Source: Portulaca oleracea | Taxonomy: Eukaryota > Streptophyta > Magnoliopsida > Caryophyllales > Portulacaceae | DNA: 64,000 nucleotides | Assembly: GCA_029582165.1 (NCBI GenBank) | Contig: CM055883.1 | Span: 17,702,501 to 17,766,500 of the forward strand | Direction: 5' to 3' | Part shown: piece after piece, positions 10,275 through 22,689 of the stretch | Layout: the number at the start of each line of letters is the position of its first letter | How positions within the stretch are numbered: position 1 is the first letter of the stretch | Translations under genes and position numbers: made by a program | Notes under the pieces: generated by a model | Told to the model about the DNA's origin: nothing | The model's database searches: none | What the model saw: the letters and a program-made list of their open reading frames with translations, nothing else

Positions 10275-12348
10275 TGTAGGACCCAGAAAATTCCCCCTCC
10301 CCCCGTTTAGGGATGTCGGTTTTCGGATCCACTACTTAAGTGATCGGGAGCCGACCAAGGTTGCTTTATCCTTAAATAAGGATATTTTTATTTTCGAAAT
10401 TCATTTTCGGGGTGATGAAACTTTATTTATTTTACAAATTCTTTTTTATATTATTAAAATATCCGAAATTGCACCAAAATAGTTAATTAATAATTTAATA
10501 CCGACCCTCTACCAAATCCAGGCCTGAAAGGAAGCAAAAAAGGTCGCTAGAGGACACCAAAACCCGCGGAGGTTTTAGTGTGCTTTGGACTGGGCCTTGC
10601 ACTTCCTTGGCCCAGAGAAGATGGGTTCAAATTAATAAAACCCGCGGGGGTTTTATTAATTTATGGCCCATTTTCTTTTGGATGACCTTGGATTGGTAAA
10701 GAAGAGTAGTATTAAATCATTCATAATTATGTTTTGTGCAATATCGTATATTTTAAATAATCAAAAGAGTTTGTAAAAGTGGTAAAGAGTCGCTAGTCGA
10801 TTTAAGTAAATCGACAAACCATGAAAATAATAAAAATGACTCCGGTCAACGATACATGATTCTAAGTCCGAGGGAAAGGTTACGAATCCGAGAACTATAA
10901 GAACTCTCGGATTCACCTGTTAGAAAACAGACTCTACTAAAATCGACATTGAAATGAAAAAGAGCGTGGAGAAGTTTAATTTATTTCACGAAATTATATT
11001 CTCATTATGCAATATAAAATGGGATTTTCGTTTACAAAATATGTACAAGTAGAGAAGATAAAGTATAAATTACATGATTAAGACAATAATAAAAGGCAAA
11101 CATCACTAGGATCAATCCTCTTGACTTAGCCTCACATTGGAGCTTGGACGGAAGGATGTATATGAGGATGGTTATGGGGGTGATATGATAATGTGGTGAT
11201 GATGAGAGTGACTAAAAGAGGCTTAGAAGAGTAAGGATATGTGTATTTATGGAGGGATTAGTTTGTGAGAGAGTTCGGGTAGTATGATGATGATAGTTGA
11301 TAGAATGAGGGTGAAATGGAGGGGGTATTTATAGGTGAAAGAGGTTGAAGATTTGGAGGGAAATGGAGAGGACACATCCCCATGATCATGCCATGCAATC
11401 AAAAAACCTATGCGGGTTTTGAAAGTCAAGGCAGAAGTCAAAGCACATGGAGCTAATATCAAGGGGTGGTGATCAAGATTTTGGCGCCATATTTTAAATA
11501 GAAAACCCCCGCTTGTTTTAAACGACCTCGGACGGATCGCTGACGTGGCTTGATCAAACGACGCGTTCTGGGTAGGAGAAAATCCCCGCGGGTTTTCTCT
11601 TCTGGACCGGGGCGCGCCTTGGGCCAGTCCTGGTTCTGGGCCGCTTTTCTGAGATTATAACCCCCGCGGGTTATATTGTGAATATGCGGCCCGTTTTATT
11701 CTCCTGGGCTTATTTCGGGGTTTTTTGCATTTTGTACCCCGAATTTTAGGGGTATTTATATTCTGAACCCTTGGTTTTCAACTTTAACTTTTTGGACCCT
11801 AAAGTTTGTAGGCTGAAAAAAAGGACCCTAAAGTTTATGAGGTGAAAAAAAATCTCGTTTCTCATTTTTCTTTTTCTTTCCATGTTTGAATTTCTCTCCC
11901 GATTAGCATCAAACTTTAAGACTAAGGTTAAAATCGATATGAAAGTTATAATAAACCTCTTTTATTCATGTTGGAGTTACTTAAAACCATGTACTCAGGG
12001 GTCTAAGTAGCCCCGACATGAATAAGAGAGGTGTATTATAGGTTGACGTCAATCGGGAGATAAATTCAAACATGGGAGCCAAATAAAGAATGAGACAGGG
12101 GTCTTTTTCTTCAGCCCACAAACTTTAAGGTCCTTTTTTATTCAACCTACAAACTGTAGGGTCTAAAAAGTTAATGTTGAAAACCAAGGGTTCAGAATAT
12201 AAATACCCCTAAAGTTTAGGGTCCAAAATGCAAAAAAAACCCTTATTTCGTCAACTGCATGGGCCCAATGACCCATTTTGGTGTCCAGCCCAACTGACTT
12301 GAATTTTGACGGGTCGGGATTGTGTCGGTGCAAATCCCAGTGTCTACA
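10275..12348 (-). repeat. 3' LTR of element B (with MITE insertion)
   Basis: Matches the LTR at 32555-34111 along its length except for a 525-bp MITE plus duplicated target at 11710-12250. Without these it is about 1.54 kb. It carries several strong palindromes sharing the centre CCCGCGGG (for example 10629-10662 with 15-bp perfect arms, and around 11576-11600 and 11650-11680). Confidence 0.9.
11718..12242. mobile_element. Long-TIR MITE (MULE-like), 525 bp, inside element B's 3' LTR
   Basis: The two ends are inverted copies over more than 150 bp, starting GGGTTTTTTGCATTTTG on the left and its near complement on the right. It is flanked by TTATTTCG (11710-11717 and 12243-12250), an 8-bp repeat, or 9 bp if an adjoining C is counted. 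The equivalent site in the other LTR of element B (about 34004-34013) is empty and gives the pre-insertion sequence. No transposase is encoded. Confidence 0.85.
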
Positions 12349-12363
12349 GAGAACTCCCACTTT
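12349..12363 (-). other. Polypurine tract of element B
   Basis: On the minus strand AAAGTGGGAGTTCTC lies immediately 5' of the 3' LTR start (TGTAGACAC). It resembles the tract of element C (CAAAGTGGGGGCTAAC). Confidence 0.8.
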
Positions 12364-12466
12364 GATCGAGTCCGAATAGGACGAAGGTCAAAGTAGCCTG
12401 AGATGTTGTCTACTTGATGATGTCGGTGCTCTTTTACACGGCGACCGGATAATGTCGGTGTTGTCG

Positions 12467-13160
12467 TCGGAGGCCTTTAAGTGGCAACCGTTGGACGACT
12501 GCTGCTGATGATTTCGTCAGAGGCCTTTAGATGGCAACCGCTAGACGACTGATGCTGCTGATGTCTTCGGAGGCCTTTAGGTGACAACCGTTGGACGACT
12601 GAAGATGTCTGATGATGTCGTCGGAGGCCTTTAGGTGGTAACCGTTGGACGACTGAAGATGTCTGATGATCTCGTCGGAGGCCTTTAGGGTGGCAACCGT
12701 TGGACGACTAATGTTGATGATGATGATGTCGTTGGAAACCTTTAGGTGGCAACCGTTGGACGACTACTGCTGATGAAGTCGTTGGAGGCCTTTAGGTGGC
12801 AACCGTTGGATGACTGATGTTGATAATGATGACGTCAATGATGTCGTCGGAGGCCTTTAGGTGGCAACTGCTGGATGACTGACACTGGTGACGATGATGT
12901 CATCGGTAGCTTTTAGGTGGCAATCGTTGGACGACTGAAGATGCTGATGATGTCATCGGAGACCTTTAGGTGGCAACCGTTGAACGACTGAAGATGTTGA
13001 CGATGTCGTCGGAGGCCTTTAGGTGGCAACCGTTGGACGACCGAAGATGTTGATGATGTCGTCGGAGACCTTTAGGTGGCAACCGTTGGATGACTAAAGA
13101 TGTTGACAATGTCGCCGGAGGCCTTTAGGTGGCAACCGTTAGACGACTGAAGATGTTGAT
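12467..13160. repeat. Minisatellite, about 13 units of roughly 50-60 bp
   Basis: Each unit contains GTCGTCGGAGGCCTTTAGG and GGCAACCGTTGGACGAC with a variable GATGATGT-type spacer. I count 13 units by the GGCCTTTAG/GACCTTTAG core. The outer hexamers GTCGTC and GACGAC are complementary, so each unit could form a stem-loop. It lies in the 3' noncoding part of element B. Confidence 0.9.
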
Positions 13161-13339
13161 GATGTTGGTGCTGTTGGCGCTCTTTTTTGTGGCGACCGAG
13201 TCAGTGCTCTTTTAACGGCAGCTGGAGGATGATGGCGCCTTTTAGCGGCGACCTGGTGTCTGTGATGACTCCCTGCATAGAAACCGAAGCAGACTGTCAG
13301 ATCATTTTGAACAATGGTTGGAGATATAGAGAATTACCT

Positions 13340-13570
13340 ATCTTGCAGATTGATGCCCAACGGATTTTCCCGAGGCAGATCGAATTTTCCCGAAGCAGTT
13401 GATGGTGCCCAATGATTTTTCCCGAGGCGGATTGGATTTTCCCGATGTTGATGCCCAACGGATTTTCCCGAGACGAATTGGATTTTCTCGATGTTGATGG
13501 TGGTGCCCAACGGATTCTCCCGAGGTTGATGGTGGTGCCCAACGGATTTTCCCGAGGCGTATCGGATTGA
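13340..13570. repeat. Minisatellite with CCCAACGGATTTTCCCGAGG units
   Basis: About five irregular copies of GATGGTGCCCAACGGATT plus TTTCCCGAGGC-type units, with spacers of 10-40 bases. Open frames through it are repeat products. Confidence 0.8.
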
Positions 13571-16209
13571 CTCTTATTGCTGCGATTGCGCCAAGCTTTG
13601 CCGGCGGCTCTGGATAATGGCAATTTGATGCTGAGGAACTTCACCGAAACTCTCTCGATGGCCCTTATTTCCTTAAGTTTTGCTTGAAGCGCATAGGTGC
13701 CAAAATTTCATTGTGGGGAATGGATTCTTGAATATCGACCAGTCGTTGATCTGTATTAGTCAAGTGAAGATTTTGTCCTTCGTAGGTGCCATTCGTGTCT
13801 GACTGATGATGCATGACTTGACTGGATGCTAACTTGTGCAGCAAGATTTGGATTAGAGATTACTCTAATCTTGCTCTCAGTGATTGGAAACCATGTCGAC
13901 TGGTCTGATTGAGATAGCATATGGGCTTAAACAACCCCCAGTGTTGCGTTCTGAAGCAACGATGTGACATTTCCTTGCTTCCTTTTTTTTATTTTTAGAT
14001 ATACGGGCATGCATGCAACTAGTCTACTAAACTCTTGCACAAACAATGCAATTTTGTTTTTGTTTTTTTTAACACAAGCATTTATGCACTCATGCGTTTA
14101 TGCACGACTATTGACTTTATGTACGACAAACTAACTCGATACATGACAAACTGACTCGATATACAACAGACTGACTCAATGTATGACAGATTGACTTGAT
14201 GCATGACAGACTGACTCGATACATGACAAACTGACTTGATGCATGACAATTGACTCAGTGCACGACCACTGGCTCTATAAGGCCTTGACACGACTTATAG
14301 ATGCAATGCAAACCTATTATGCTTAGACAGGATACACACATGATGCTTTACACATGCAATTCTACATGTAGGCAACCCCCCGACTCTATATTTAGACAAA
14401 GATTTTCTAAGATAATGCTTTCCTAAGACAATACTTTCCTAAAACCATGACTCCCTAAGACAATGTTTTCTAAAGATTAAGGCCAGTCGTGGGGAATTTT
14501 AGGAAAATTTAGGATGAGTAATGTTTCGATCCACGGGATAAGGAACAATGATGGAGGCAACAGGCCTGAAGGATGCGTTTCTTGAATGATCATGTAGACG
14601 ACCTTGATTGCTTTCAAATTTATGCTGATGCATGACAAGCCCCCGGTTTGGCGTAGACTCTTGATGACATTGTCCTGCTTTGCAGAGCACCTTGGAGATT
14701 TACAAGACCCCAGTTTCGATGTGGATTGACGAGATGATGCACGGGGACCATAGAATAGGAGGAGGCATAGTCCTTAGTAGTGAGTCTCAAACTCTCCTTT
14801 TGCCTAACTTGCCCAAAGGGTTTTCAAGTTAGCCCCTCTTTTCTTTTTTTTTCTTTTTTTTCTTCTTTCTTTTCTTTTTTTCTCTCTTTTTTTCTTTCTT
14901 GATGAGACCACTATTAGGACGTCTATGAGATTTGAAGATACAGGACCTTGTAGGATAGGGAGTAAGTGTCCCTCTTGGAAGTTATCTCTGATAAATGTCT
15001 TTAACGAGTAGTGTGAGCCCCTAGTTTAGAGTAGCTTGTTTCTGAGTCTATTCATGATCATGTGGTTGCCAGTTAGCCGCTAATCTGATGTGGACGGCTT
15101 TTGCTCTTGCTAAGAAGTAAGTCACACTTAGGTGTGCTTAAGAGTGGGCATTAAGAATAGAGCCTCATACTTGCACTAATGACTAAGCTGAAAGTCCTCA
15201 AAGGGTGAGATGGGATGAAAAGGCTAAAAAAAGGGTTAGAAGATGTTTGGGGAAAGAGACGGTGGAAGATAGTGAATGGATGGGTTGTTGAGACACTTAA
15301 TAATGTTCGTGTCTTGAAGGGGAGAAGAGATGGTCAAATGGGATAGAAATCATCTCTTGAGAAAGGGATGGTAGATGAGACTTTATTGATGAATAAGATA
15401 GGGAGACACTCAAAATGATCGTGTCTTGAAGAGATGGTCAAATGGGATAGACATCATCTCTTGAGAAAGGGTTGAAAGGAATGGTAGATGAGAGTTTACT
15501 GATGAATGATATAGAGAGACACTCAAGAATGATCGTGTCTTGAAGAGATGGTCAAATGGGATAGACATCATCTCTTGGGAAAAGGTTTGAACATGGTTAT
15601 GGAATGATGTCCAAGTCTGATGGAAGGAAGATGGAGGGTTGATGATGATGAAATCCAGGGTTTCCTCTCCTTTTGCCTAACCTTCCCTGACGGGTTTTCA
15701 GGTTAGCCTCTCTTATTCTCTCACTCTCCTTTTGCCTAACCTACCCTGACGGGTTTTCAGGCTAGCCTCTCTTATTCTCTCACTCTCCTTTTTACTAACC
15801 TGCCCTGAAGAATTTTCATGCTAACCTCTTTTATTCTCTCACTCTCTTTTTGCCTAGCATGGGATTCCAAGCTAGCCTCTCTTTTCTTTTTCTTTTTTTC
15901 CCTTCTCTCAAAGACCAACATTATAAGGACAAAGGATGCTCCTTGTAACGGCCGGGCCTCAAAGAGGTTTTCCTACGTATCCAAGGTGGAATCAGGCCAG
16001 TCGTAGTTCTTTAAGCGCAAATTTGATGGATAGTCTCGAGGAAGGCTTAACGATTCGAAAAGATGGTTATGAAGGTTTGAGGGTTCATATGCAGGTTATG
16101 GATGGATGAAAGGTTTGTGAAGGTTGTAGAAGGTTGAGGTGTATGGATGATGAGGTGAAGGTTTGAGATGAGATTTGTTGAGGTGTGTATGACTCTTACT
16201 TTCGCGTTC
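13571..16209. repeat. Element B 3' noncoding region with two further tandem arrays
   Basis: No gene is supportable. Pyrimidine runs occur at 14838-14905. At about 15280-15600 a unit of roughly 120 bp (GAGACACTCAAAATGATCGTGTC, GAGATGGTCAAATGGGATAG) occurs about three times. At about 15660-15890 a unit of roughly 60 bp (TCTCCTTTTGCCTAACCT, CTGACGGGTTTTCAGG) occurs about four times. Related pyrimidine-rich text recurs near 18500-18590. Confidence 0.7.
14105..14275. repeat. Minisatellite of about 23-bp CATGACARACTGACTCGAT units
   Basis: About seven or eight diverged tandem copies. It is in element B's 3' noncoding region. The minus-strand open frame over it (VSHVSSQSV-type repeats) is an artefact. 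Confidence 0.85.
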
Positions 16210-18290
16210 TCACTTCTTATTCTCCTCTGATCCCCTTTTTTCCTTCTCTCTTCCTTCCATAGTAGCAAGTCGAGTTGCTCCTCCTGGCAAAATATCCTTG
16301 ATCATATAAGGACCCTTCCAATCAAGCGTAAATTTTCCCCTTGGGTCTTGTATAGGTTCCTTCATTTCCTTAAGCACCAAATCACCTACTTGAAGTGAGC
16401 GACTTTTCACCTTCTTATTAAAATCTCGAGTGATCCTACTTTGATACACTTGCACATTGTGTAATCCCCTTAACTGCCTTTCATCCATCAACATCAACTC
16501 CTCGAACCTTGCCCTAGCCCATTCTGCTTCTGGCAATTGACTTTATGCCACTATGCGTAGCGAAGGGATTGCTAATTCAATTGGAAGGACTGCTTCCATC
16601 CCATGTACCAATGAATATGGTGTTGCACCTATAGCAGTTCGTATAGAGGTTCGGTATCTCCACAAGGCAAATTCCAATTTCTCAGGCCAATTCCCGCCAC
16701 CGTTTTATTGGTTGCTTCTACAGCTTCATTAGCTTGAGGTCAATAAGGTGAAGATCGGTGATGCTGAACATGGTAAGTGGCAAGCAATATTTCCACTTCT
16801 TTACAAAAATGGCTTCCATTATCACTGATAATCTCATGGGGTACACCACATCGGCATATGATGTTTATTTGGCCACTTGCTTGGACGTGAGTTTGACATA
16901 AGAGGCTGCCTCGACCCACTTAGTAAAGTAATCAATGTACTCATGTCCTTCAGTTCCTGTTGGGTGTATCTTGCCAATGATATCGATACCCTCGAAAATG
17001 GCCATGGAGTTGTCAAAGTAGTCAAGTACGAGGGAGGTTGATGCTGCAAATTGGCATACTCTCGGCATTTGTTACATCTTCGAACGAAATCCCAACAGTC
17101 TGCCTTCATAGGGGACCAATAACAAATAGCCCTTTGAATCTTCTTCACTAGCATGTGCCCATTCATGTGAGGTCCACATTCTCCTCCTTTGCGCTTTTAG
17201 CGTCGATGCACAACAAATTGATGCATGTAGGAGATTTCTTGTACAAGCGATCTTGGATCAAACAGTATTGTGATGCTAAAGATCTGATTGCCCGTTGTCC
17301 TCGAGCATTTAGCTTAGCTGGATATTCTCCTTTTCGGAGAAAATTATATACGTCGTGAAACCATTCCTCAGATTCTTCTTCTCGTGTCTCCATATTGCAG
17401 ACATATGCAGGTTCAGACTGTCACTCTACTACTACTGGTAGCTGGAGCGTGCCTGATGGGATCAATATCATTGAAGACAATTTGGCTAGAGCATCGACCA
17501 ATTCATTGTGATCCCTAGAAAGGTATTGGAAGCTAATTTTCTCAAATTGATCAGCAAGTCCCAAGAGCTTCTGTTTGTATGCCATGAGGTATTCATTTTC
17601 GGACCTTCCATGTGTTTTTAGCCTGATAAGGCTAGAACCTCCAAAGACCTTTATAGGGCGTATCCCTAGGGTAAAAGCAACCTGCAGACACTTTATACAT
17701 GCTTTGTATTTAGCGGTATTGTTTGTGGTGTCAAAATCCAACTTTACAGATACAAGAACATGTGCCCCTTCTGGAGAGATCAGTAGTACTCCTACTCCAC
17801 AACTCATTTGATTGGAAGCCTCGTCAAAATACATTTCCCATGTATCTTCATCTATAAGGAAAATGTCTTCATCTGGGAATTCCAAGTGAGTGCTTGAAGG
17901 TTCCTGTGATGGTAAAGCGGCCAACAAATCTGAAACAACCCGCCCTTTGATGGATTTCTGAGGCAAATACTGGAGTTGCTCAAGTAATAGATGGCACTCT
18001 CTTGACCTTTTATCTTTTGGGCTAGCATAGCTCCCATTGCGGTGCTAGTTACTGTAAGATAAAAGGAGAAGAGGCTCATCTGGTACTGGAGGTATAAGGA
18101 CTGGTGGATGTTGCAAATACTCCTTGATTTTTGTTTTTTTCAAAAGCAGCTTGACATTAATCAGCCCAATCTATTTTACTTCCCTTCTTTAACTTCTGGA
18201 ACAAAGGTTCACAGGTCATGGTGAGCTTTGAGATGAATCTACTAAAACCCCTTATCTCCTTTGGTCATAGCACACCTTTTGGATTGAGTT
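16210..18290 (-). pseudogene. Tat/Ogre-type pol remnant: RT tail, RNase H, integrase
   Basis: Read right to left. At 18290-18060 is the reverse transcriptase/connection tail (KLTMTCEPLFQKLKK, VTSTAMGAMLAQKIKGQE) with an internal deletion and a stop. At 17966-17421 is an RNase H domain of the extra type found in Tat elements (MYFDEASNQMSCGVGVLL), in which two expected catalytic acids appear lost: the NTAEYEA-like motif reads NNTAKYKA and the GDS motif reads GGS. At 17393-16834 is the integrase with its zinc-binding CNKC. At 16536-16210 is the integrase C-terminal part (LDWKGPYMIKDIL). Several frameshifts separate the parts. No intact protein can be made. Confidence 0.85.
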
Positions 18291-20432
18291 AAGGGTTTGA
18301 AAAGGGTTGAGGTTTGATGGAGAGGTCAAAGATGTGAGTGGTAGGTGGTAAGTCGAGATTGGATGAAAAGATGAGGGTAATGTGGGTGGTGAAATGAAGG
18401 TTGGGTTCAAGCCCCTTGTCCTTGGCACATTTGGTTAAGTTGCTGTTCTAGGAGCATAGAGATGTCCATTTTCAAGAGACTGATGATTTTAGTCTTCTCT
18501 CCTTTTGCCCAGCCTGCTTGATAAGTGCAGACTGGCTTTTCTCTTTTTTTTCTTTTTTTTTCTTTTTCTCTCTTTTTTTTCTTTTTTTTAATTAAACCCT
18601 GGATTCGATGAAATAAAAGATGGGAACGAGGTACACATCAAAGATGGAAGGATTAGAGAAAATGAAATTTGTCAGACTTTGTTTGCACGGATGATGGATA
18701 GATGACAGAACTTCTCAACTCAAGTAAAAAACACAACCACGAAATTCTGTTTGATCACATAGCAACAAGAGCAAAGAAATGAATGAAGAACTGACTATAA
18801 CAGACTCTGAGCATGAAATGCTTGACAACCAAGACTGTAGCTACTTCTAAAGCTCCTTTGATGATGTGCCCTCCTTGTCCTCGTATGGGGAATCCAAAGT
18901 CTAACAATTTTCCATGTTGTTCCCTCGGGATCTATGGTAGTTGCAGAATTTCCCGTCATCCAAATATTCCTTTTATGGTTAGCTCAGGCCTTGACCTTAA
19001 CACTTAGACAAATGAAGAAAAAACTCATCCCAATGCATGCATGACCTAAATGACCTATATGGACCTCCTAAGATGAAAAAATGCCTATATGCTTACGCGG
19101 GAGAGACTCGCCCAGGATATGGGTTTAAAAGCGCTAACTGACCTACATGAGACTTCCTAGGATGCAAGACCTCTATATGCCGACTCAAGGAAGAGACTTA
19201 CCCATGACATGGGTCTACATGTTCTATATGAGACCTCCTAAAGAATGCAAGACACTTACATGCAGACACTAACACAAAGACCCATCCTGACCTTATATTA
19301 TGCTTTCTAATGAATGTAAGACACTTACAAGCAGACACTAACACAAAGATTCATCTTAGACCTTATATGACACTTTCTAAAGAAGAAGACACTCATATCC
19401 TGACTCTAAAACAAAGATTCACCCATGACCTGGGTTTAGACTTCCAAAATCAAAACACACATTGACTTAAGAAAAGACTCACATATGACATGACCTTGTA
19501 CGAGACTTTCTAAAGACTGAAAGACATTCACATGTAGACTTTGAAACTAAGACTCATCCATGCACTGGGTTTACTAGACCATAAATAACACCTCCTAATG
19601 TGTAAGACACATATATGCTGACCCAAGAAACAACATGTTTGCATGCTATAACAAACAACAACACTTTTTACAACAAGAGCATTATAAAGGGTCGGATAAA
19701 GTCAAACATAGCGAGCGGATCACAAGTTGATAGATTTAAGTCAGTGTTTCTCAATTCGGATGGGTCCAATCTACTGGCCGACCATTTTAAGGAGAATCTA
19801 TAACTTGGCGCAACAATTCAGACGACTCAAGCAAGATATATTGACTAGAATAATGCTCGACAAGACTAACGACTCTTTTTATTTTATTTTTTTATTTTTT
19901 ATTTTTTTTTACTCCAGGAAAACGGATACTGTAAAGGACTGGATAAAGCCAACAATAAGCGAGTTATAATTAGTTCATGGGCTTAATTAACAAATCCAAT
20001 ATGGTTGGGCCTAACAACGGGTCGGCCATAAATGTGATGGATTTATTAATTAAATCGATAAATTAATTTACTCAAGCTTAGTGACTATTATGCAGTCTAA
20101 GACACTATCCATTGACTTTGTTGGACTTTTAATTAATTTTTGGACCTTTGTTAAGAGAATTTCGTAAAGGGCCACATAATACCATCTAAGGTGAGTCAAT
20201 TTTTATTCATTAATTAAGATAAGCAACTTTCAAACATAAATGGGCCCTTTCACTTGGGCTAATCATAATGCCTTTGAGTTAATTATATTAATTAACAAAT
20301 AATCTTTTCCTCAACCCAATGAATTTTATATGGACTATAACGAAGCCTCCAAATTAGAGTGAACTCTTTACAAAAAGAAAAGGGGAGGGGATACACGTAG
20401 CACATAGCATACAACATGAAAGGTACCTTAAA
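18291..20432. repeat. Element B internal noncoding region with a roughly 65-bp tandem array
   Basis: No gene is seen. Pyrimidine-rich runs lie at 18535-18595. At about 19030-19620 irregular units containing GACCTATATGAGACCTCCTA and GACATGGGTTTA/AAAGACTCATCC recur about nine times. A T-rich run lies at 19877-19912. The stretch ends at the CCAAG target (20433-20437) of element C. Confidence 0.65.
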
Positions 20433-20437
20433 CCAAG

Positions 20438-22667
20438 TGTAGACACCAAAATAATACTCAATTAGCGACATGAGGATTTTGGACATGTTGGGTTCCTCGG
20501 GAATTTTGGGTGATATGGGTCCCTCGCGGATTTTCATCAAGAGAGTCCTTGGGTCAAAGGGTCCTCGCAAGTTTGTTGGTCAAGGGGGTCTTTGGGGATG
20601 CAGACTGCCGGTCACGTGAAAGTCAAAGTCAACTCCCGGGTTAGGTCAACTCCGGGTCAAAGTCAACTCTTGGTCAAAGTCAACTCCTGGTCAAAGTCAA
20701 CTCAAGAATCCTCGCGGATTTTGAGCGAGCCCAAGATAGAAATCCTCGCGGATTTCATGAGAGCGCAAAATAGAAATGCAAATTTTCGGCTGACACAAGG
20801 CAAAAATCCTCGCGGATTTTTCAGAAAATCCTGGTGGATCCAATAGCCCGGCCTAAGAGTGATCCTCGCGGATTTCAGTCCAGACAGTTTCTTCAGTCAA
20901 AACCTCGCGGATTTTTCAGGAAATGGGAGGAAAATCTTCGCGGATTTTTCAGGAAACGAGGAAAATATTTGTGAATTCAATTTTTGGCCCAGGTAAAAGG
21001 CTCTTGCGGATCAAATTTGCCCCAAAATGCATACTCTCGCGGATCCATTCTTCAAATCCAGGCAGCTCCTCGCAAATTTGTTATCTTTGGCCCAAAAGTG
21101 CAAATTCTCGCGGATCCTATCTTCGGCTCGAAAGGAAATTCCTTGCGGATCCTCATTTTGGCTCGGGAGAAATCCTCGCGGATCTAATTTCCAGCCCGAA
21201 AAGCAGATCCTCGCGGATTTTGTTTTCCAGCACAGAAAATGGATCCTGTCGGATCCAGTTTTCCAGCCCAGAGATCAGATCCTGGCGGATCTTGATGTTG
21301 GCCCAGGAGAAAATTGGCGCGGTTCCCATTTTCAGCCAGCGGGCAGTTGCTTGGTAAAAGAACTGTCTTTCCCCACTCTCCCCACTAAGGGGTCCTCGCG
21401 GATTTTTCCGGAAATGGGCAGTTTTCTTTCAGTCAAAGAACCGCCCATACCCATTCTTCCCACTAAAGCGAATCCTCGCGGATTCCATGCTGAGTGGGGG
21501 GATATACTGCCGCAGTTAACTCCCAAGAATGTTGCTTATAAAAGGGGAGGTTGGCGAAGAATTCTGGGGTTGGAGAGTCTGATATAGGTGCACCCTAGAA
21601 TTCTATTAACAAAAGAGATTGGGTTCTCGCGGATTTGAGGAGCCTGAGTGAGAAATTGATAATAGTGAAGAAGCAAGTGCATCAAGTGAAGGAATTCTCG
21701 CGGATTTGAGGAGCAGAACAGCCATTCAAGGTTGAATTTCCTGCACAGATTCTCGCGGATCCGCAAGAATCTGGTAACTTTTTTTTCTCTACTGTTTTTT
21801 AAGCTTTTCACCAATTTGTAACAATGTAGTTTAATATCCCGCCCGCTGTAATTTTTTTTTATTTTTGTTTCATTTCCGGACAAATGTTTGCTTTTTTTGT
21901 TGATTTTTTGTTCGCATGTTCCAATTTTAAAGTAGTGTGACAACTTTTGTGTTTTGGTCTCTTTTTATGAAAAACTCGATCTAGTAAAGGCCGCCGCGGC
22001 GGGCGATGCAAGGGCATCCCCCTACATCGGCACCTTTTCCCCCGATCCCGACTTTGGTTTGTAGATTGTGGAGTTTATTTTAATTTATTTTGTTAGTTTT
22101 TTTTAAAACTAACTGGCGACTCCCTTTTTTTTATCTTGTGCGTGTTTTATTTGTTTAACCATCTATTCTTTTATATGGTTTTCGGAGTTATTGTGGAAAA
22201 ACAATTCAGCTTGTGTTTGGACCAGAAGTCACCCAGTATCAGGGGCCCGAGAATCCTCGCGGATCCCAGACCCAGGAGCTTGGATCCTCGCGGATCCCAA
22301 GATCCATGAGTTCAGGGTCCTCGCGAATTTTAGGCCCATGAATCTGGGAAAACGTCTATTTCAAATTCTGGCGTGTTGTTCGTGATGTCGGGGCGTAGTC
22401 GGTGTTCTCCTAAATGAAGGATCCGCGAGGATCCTGGTTCGGGAAGCCCAAACCGATTTTGGCCCCGGGTTGCGAAGGTCCATCAGTATTACCGAAAACC
22501 GTTTAAAAGAAAATTTGGTTGAATCAAATTAAAATCACACAAAATAAAAAGTAAAGAATAAGTATTCGTGCATAAAATAAATGAAAATGCACCCTAGGAA
22601 AAATAAGCAACTCTACGTCGATCGACACTCCGTGGGGGACCGTGCCCTCCGGGCCGCGGGCCCTACA
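20438..22667 (+). repeat. 5' LTR of element C
   Basis: 2230 bp, TGTAGACACC...GGGCCCTACA. From about 20510 to 21770 the motif TCCTCGCGGAT or a close variant occurs every 30-70 bases (about 20 copies), with a few more at 22250-22430, one of them in reverse orientation. A run of GTCAACTC/GGTCAAA units lies at 20620-20705. Open frames crossing these repeats are artefacts. A GGGGGACCGTGCCCTCCGGG block precedes the end. Confidence 0.9.
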
Positions 22668-22689
22668 GTGGCGACTCCACTGGGGACTT
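22668..22689 (+). other. Primer-binding site of element C
   Basis: GTGGCGACTCCACTGGGGAC directly follows the LTR end. Element B has the same site with one change (GATTGGTGACTCCACTGGGG on the minus strand). From memory this form is the tRNA-Arg-type site reported for Ogre/Tat elements. Confidence 0.75.

Noticed and set aside
12467..15890. CRISPR-like regularly spaced repeats
   Set aside because: Degenerate tandem minisatellites within a plant retrotransposon, with no unique spacers of constant length and no cas genes.
20592..21587. Several long plus-strand frames in the element C LTRs (also 30379-31219)
   Set aside because: They are translations of the ATCCTCGCGGAT repeats (RI/ADP/SRI peptides) and lie inside LTRs.
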